In this document: in pieces, positions 6,388 through 8,926 of the stretch | Numbering within the stretch: position 1 is the stretch's first letter | How the letters are laid out: each line of letters opens with the position of its first letter | Assembly: GCA_023462275.1 (NCBI GenBank) | Contig: JAEWYD010000244.1 | Location: forward strand, 1-8,926 | Length of the DNA: 8,926 nt | From: Actinomycetes bacterium | GTDB taxonomy: Bacteria > Actinomycetota > Actinomycetes > Actinomycetales > Cellulomonadaceae | Direction of reading: 5' to 3' | Program-made: the position numbers and the translations under genes | The notes under the pieces: generated by a model | Told to the model about the DNA's origin: nothing | The model's database searches: none | What the model saw: the letters and a program-made list of their open reading frames with translations, nothing else

Positions 6388-7821
6388 TCAGACCCGGGGG
6401 ATGGGTCGGTTGCCGCGGATCACGCCCGCGGGGTCCAGCTCCGCCTTGAGCGCGCGCAGGCGGTCCAGGTCCGGGCCGACGTAGGCCCGGCTCAGCGGCT
6501 CGTCGCGGTCGAGGAAGGTCAGCGGCGCCGCCTCCGCGGACCAGGGCGCGACACCGCCCATCAACCGGTCGAGGGCGGCCCACACGGGCGGCACCATCTC
6601 GGGCGCCATGACCAGCGCGAGGCCGGACAGCAGGTACGGCTCCGTGCGCGCGCCGGCGACGGCCGGGCGCGTGCTGCGGCCCAGGGCGCCGCCGAGGTGG
6701 CGGAGCTGGACCGACGCGAGCGGCGTGCCGGTGCCGACGCCCGCCTGCGCCAGGACCGCGTCGATGGCGGCGTCGTCCAGGGTGTGCAGGTAGGTGGCCG
6801 CCATGGCTGCGGGGGTCGGGTCGACGGGCTCCTCGGCGAGGGCGCCCACGCCCTCTGGCCCGACGACGCGCAGCGCGTCCCGGAGCACGGGCGCGGCCGC
6901 GCGGATCGGCGCCAGGTGCCGCTCGGCGTCGTCGGCGGCGCCCAGGAACGTGGCTCCGACCAGCGTGAACGACTGCCCGCGCAGCTCGGGCGGCAGGAGG
7001 TCGACGTCGGGGAAGTGCATGAGCATCGCCCAGAGCGTGAGCTCCTCCGGAGCCGCCCGGGTCGCCTCCGCGAACGCGCGGAGCACGGGACGCGCGGCGT
7101 CGCCGGGGAAGGCGAGGAGGCCGCCGTAGATGCTGGGCGCGTCGAACAGGTCGATCTCGACGGCGGTCACGACGGCGAGGTCGCCGCCCCCGCCGCGCAG
7201 GGCCCACATGAGCTCGGGCTCGGTGGCGTCGGTCACCCAGCGGTGGGCGCCGGAGGCGTCGACCAGCTCGACGGCGCGCACGGCTCCGGCGCCGCGGCCG
7301 AAGGCCCGCGAGAACCACGACAGGCCGCCGCCGAGGCAGTAGCCGACGACCGTCACGTCCGGGTTGGAGCCGGCCAGACCGGTGAGGCCGGTGCCGGCGA
7401 GGGCGTCCTGGAGGGCGCCCCACGTGACGCCGGCGCCGACGCGGGCGACCTTGGCGGCCGGGTCCACCCAGATGTCGGTGAGGGCCCGGGTGCGCAGCAG
7501 CACCGTCCCGGTGCTGGCCTCGCTGGCGCCGTGGCCGGAGGGCTGCGCGGACACGGTGAGCCCGTGGCGCGCGGCGAAGCGGACGGTCGCGACGACGTCG
7601 TCGGCGTCGGCTGCGAGCACGACGGCGAGCGGCTGCTGGTCGACGATCACGTTCCACGGCGTGCGTGCGGCGGCCCAGTCGTCGTCGTGGGGGGTGACGA
7701 CCCGGCCGGTGAGCGCGTCGGCGAGGGCGGTGACGGCGTCGGGGGCGAGTGCGGCGGGGGGCGCGGCGTGGCGGCCGAGGGGGGCGGGCGCGCCGACGGG
7801 GGGTTCGGAGGTCATGGTCAT
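6388..7821 (-). CDS. FAD-dependent oxidoreductase, berberine bridge enzyme (BBE)-like
   Basis: Flavoprotein oxidase or dehydrogenase of the PCMH/FAD_binding_4 fold, 477 aa from ATG 7821, with no signal peptide, so probably cytoplasmic. The FAD-binding domain covers about 60-205. Motif QPSGHG places His97 where BBE-like enzymes attach FAD through an 8-alpha histidyl bond. GSNPDVTVVGYCLGGGLSW at about 152-170 is the second FAD-contacting loop, and LRGGGGDLAVVTAVEI lies near 208-223. The substrate-binding middle region is not diagnostic. The BBE C-terminal motif is present at about 445-474 (RAYVGPDLDRLRALKAELDP, then VIRGNRPI). At the position of the second covalent residue of bicovalent enzymes (Cys166 of plant BBE) I align Asn153, so a single His link is expected. 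The frame also opens at TTG 7830, and ATG 7815 is possible. The gene stands alone between two convergent or divergent neighbours. The substrate is unknown: sugars, alkaloid-like compounds and secondary metabolites are all used by the family. Confidence 0.88.
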   Translation of the reverse strand: MTMTSEPPVGAPAPLGRHAAPPAALAPDAVTALADALTGRVVTPHDDDWAAARTPWNVIVDQQPLAVVLAADADDVVATVRFAARHGLTVSAQPSGHGASEASTGTVLLRTRALTDIWVDPAAKVARVGAGVTWGALQDALAGTGLTGLAGSNPDVTVVGYCLGGGLSWFSRAFGRGAGAVRAVELVDASGAHRWVTDATEPELMWALRGGGGDLAVVTAVEIDLFDAPSIYGGLLAFPGDAARPVLRAFAEATRAAPEELTLWAMLMHFPDVDLLPPELRGQSFTLVGATFLGAADDAERHLAPIRAAAPVLRDALRVVGPEGVGALAEEPVDPTPAAMAATYLHTLDDAAIDAVLAQAGVGTGTPLASVQLRHLGGALGRSTRPAVAGARTEPYLLSGLALVMAPEMVPPVWAALDRLMGGVAPWSAEAAPLTFLDRDEPLSRAYVGPDLDRLRALKAELDPAGVIRGNRPIPRV

Positions 7822-7999
7822 GTCGTCCAAAGAGACGGAGGAAGCCGTGTAAATACGCCGAACCGGGCGCGTGGCTCACCCGGCGGCGGGACCTTCGCCC
7901 GTCGTCGGCCGGGGAGAGTCCGGCGACGATCGAGACGTGGTCCTTCCTCGCCGAGGGCTCGCCCCGGCCGGCGGCGGCCCCCGCTTCCGCCCCCGCCAC
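7822..7999. other. Divergent intergenic region with a small AT-rich patch
   Basis: This is the largest gap in the window (178 bp), between the BBE-like gene and the SRPBCC gene. It contains the only AT-richer patch nearby, around 7845-7856 (TGTAAATACG), where promoters for one or both genes might lie. I cannot pick a convincing -35/-10 pair on either strand. A frame in phase with the SRPBCC gene stays open here from GTG 7871, but its codon use argues against coding. Confidence 0.4.
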
Positions 8000-8446
8000 G
8001 TGGGCGAGCACGCCCTCCCCGCCGTCCGCAGCCGGGTGCTCGTGGCGCGGCCGCGCGACCACGTGTTCGAGGAGTTCGTCCGGCGTACGGGCCGGTGGTG
8101 GCCGCTGCGCGAGCAGGCCATGGCTCCCGCGCTCGCGGCGGACGTGCGGATCGACCCGTGGGAGGGCGGCGCGCTCGCGGAGGTCTGGGACGACGGGACC
8201 GAGCACCCGTGGGGCACGCTCGTCCGCTGGCGGCCCCCGTGCGAGCTGGTGGTCGACTGGACGGCGCACGACGACGGCGCGACGACGACCCTCACCGTGC
8301 GGTTCCTCGAGGCGAGCTGGGTGACGAGCTGGGTCGAGGTGCGGCACGACGGGTGGTCGGCGCTCGGCGCCGAGGCACCCGCGATCCGCGAGTCCTACCA
8401 GGTGGCGTGGCCGCGGGTCCTCGGCGCCTTCCTCGCCTCGGTGTGA
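8000..8446 (+). CDS. SRPBCC (START-like) / AHSA1-family protein
   Basis: Small cytoplasmic protein of the SRPBCC fold, which forms a deep hydrophobic ligand cavity. Bacterial AHSA1-like members mostly lack a known reaction. From GTG 8000 it has 148 aa, a normal length. The opening strand VRSRVLVARPRDHVFEEFV (about 9-27) is typical of the family, followed by RWWPL (32-36), the central sheet with LVVDWTAHDDGATTTLTVRFLE, and a C-terminal helix ending in AWPRVLGAFLASV (136-148). The frame stays open to GTG 7871 (191 aa). However, 9 of the 43 upstream codons end in A or T against 3 of 149 downstream, and the extension is Pro/Gly/Arg-rich without family similarity, so I choose 8000. No Shine-Dalgarno is visible before either start, so the start is less sure than the gene. 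It converges on the PEBP gene with 10 bp between stops. Function unknown; toxin, lipid or metabolite binding are all possible. Confidence 0.75.
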   Translation: MGEHALPAVRSRVLVARPRDHVFEEFVRRTGRWWPLREQAMAPALAADVRIDPWEGGALAEVWDDGTEHPWGTLVRWRPPCELVVDWTAHDDGATTTLTVRFLEASWVTSWVEVRHDGWSALGAEAPAIRESYQVAWPRVLGAFLASV

Positions 8447-8459
8447 CGGCCCGCCGTCA
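8444..8459. repeat. Short palindrome joining two convergent stop codons
   Basis: TGACGGC (8444-8450), CC, GCCGTCA (8453-8459): a perfect 7-bp inverted repeat whose ends are the TGA stop of the plus-strand gene and the TGA stop (read as TCA) of the minus-strand gene. It may act as a weak two-way terminator stem, but it is short and could be chance. Confidence 0.4.
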
Positions 8460-8926
8460 GCGCCGATAGACCGGCACGAGCACCGCGCGTGCGAGCGTGT
8501 GCGGGACGGCGCGGTGCTGGACGTCGCCCGGCTCGGTCGCGACGTCGGCGTCGAGGTGCTCGACGTCGAGCGCATGGACGGCGAAGAAGTAGCGGTGGGT
8601 CCGGTCCCCGACGGGCGGCCAGGCGCCGGCGTAGCCGGTCGTGCCGGCGTCGTTGGTGAGCTGGTAGGCGTGCCGCGGCAGGAGTGCGCCGTCGGGCGAG
8701 CCGGCCCCTCGGGGCAGCGCGGTGAGCGTCGGCGGGAGGTCGAGGACGGCCCAGTGCCAGAACCCGTGCGGCACGGGGGCGTCGGGGTCGAAGCAGGTCA
8801 CGAGGAGGCTGCGCGTGCCGGGCGGGAGGTCGCCCCACGCGAGGTGGGGGGAGAGGGCGTCGGAGCCGACGAAGGTCGGGTCGAGAGTCTCGCCGGTGCG
8901 GACGTCGTCGCTGGTCAGGTCGAAGG
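8457..8926 (-). CDS. PEBP / YbhB-YbcL family (Raf kinase inhibitor-like) protein, 5' end outside window
   Basis: Phosphatidylethanolamine-binding-protein-fold protein. The last 155 residues are visible. The reading frame is open with no stop up to 8926, so the start lies beyond the window and GTG 8801 is only an internal codon. The visible part begins FDLTSDDVRTGETL, then has SPHLAWGDLPPGTRSLLVTC, the ligand-site motif DPDAPVPHGFWHWAVLDLP, NDAGTTGYAGAWPPVGDRTHRYFFAVHALD, and ends ARAVLVPVYRR. DPDAP, HW and PPxGDxxHRYxF are the conserved anion-binding elements of the family and are intact. Bacterial members are usually about 150-200 aa, so only the first 15-40 residues should be missing. The biological role of bacterial PEBPs is mostly unknown. 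The gene converges with the SRPBCC gene and shows no functional link to it. Confidence 0.9.
   Translation of the reverse strand, partial: FDLTSDDVRTGETLDPTFVGSDALSPHLAWGDLPPGTRSLLVTCFDPDAPVPHGFWHWAVLDLPPTLTALPRGAGSPDGALLPRHAYQLTNDAGTTGYAGAWPPVGDRTHRYFFAVHALDVEHLDADVATEPGDVQHRAVPHTLARAVLVPVYRR

Noticed and set aside
5627..8575. A 982-codon open frame on the minus strand
   Set aside because: It runs antisense to the methyltransferase and SRPBCC genes and out of frame through the BBE-like gene. Its product is Arg/Pro/Ala-rich low complexity, as expected from out-of-frame reading of GC-rich coding DNA.
8395..8838. A 147-codon minus-strand frame over the PEBP gene
   Set aside because: Arg/Pro/Ala-rich shadow. 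The frame ending at 8457 carries the PEBP motifs and stays open to the window edge.

Overview
The window is very GC-rich DNA with third codon positions almost always G or C, GTG starts beside ATG, tight gene packing and protein families typical of Actinomycetota. A member of the Micrococcales (Cellulomonas or Promicromonosporaceae type) is my best guess, but that is an impression, not a measured placement. It looks like chromosomal core or near-core sequence. I see no insertion sequence, phage gene, CRISPR array, tRNA or rRNA, and no gene-free stretch longer than about 180 bases.

Layout. (1) 3-941, minus: a UvrC/Cho-like GIY-YIG nuclease without the RNase H-like C-terminal half of UvrC. (2) 983-1669, plus: a TetR-family repressor, divergent from the nuclease. 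A perfect 10+10 bp inverted repeat (982-1003) at its 5' end is the probable operator. (3) 1663-3396 and 3393-5399, plus: two ABC exporter half-transporters. The genes overlap by 7 and 4 bp, so tetR-ABC-ABC reads as one translationally coupled operon. The two ATPase domains are asymmetric: the first lacks the catalytic Glu and the switch His, and the second has an altered signature motif. This is the pattern of a heterodimeric exporter with one degenerate ATP site. (4) 5411-5477: four copies of a 10-mer, two direct and two inverted, able to form mutually exclusive hairpins. (5) 5523-6353, plus: a SpoU/TrmH-family RNA 2'-O-methyltransferase, ending inside an 18-bp-arm hairpin (6342-6384) that faces the convergent next gene. 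(6) 6388-7821, minus: a berberine-bridge-enzyme-like FAD oxidoreductase. (7) 8000-8446, plus: a small SRPBCC/AHSA1-like protein. (8) 8457-8926, minus, cut by the window edge: a PEBP/YbhB-type (Raf kinase inhibitor-like) protein.

The only clear functional unit is the self-regulated TetR plus heterodimeric exporter operon. Its inducer and substrate cannot be read from the sequence. The repressor site may also affect the divergent nuclease, because the two genes share a 41-bp gap. The other genes appear to be independent. I find no convincing new multi-gene system. The points most worth a second look are the hairpin-forming repeat cluster after the exporter, the cysteine-free UvrC-like half-protein beside the exporter operon, and the operator overlapping the tetR start.
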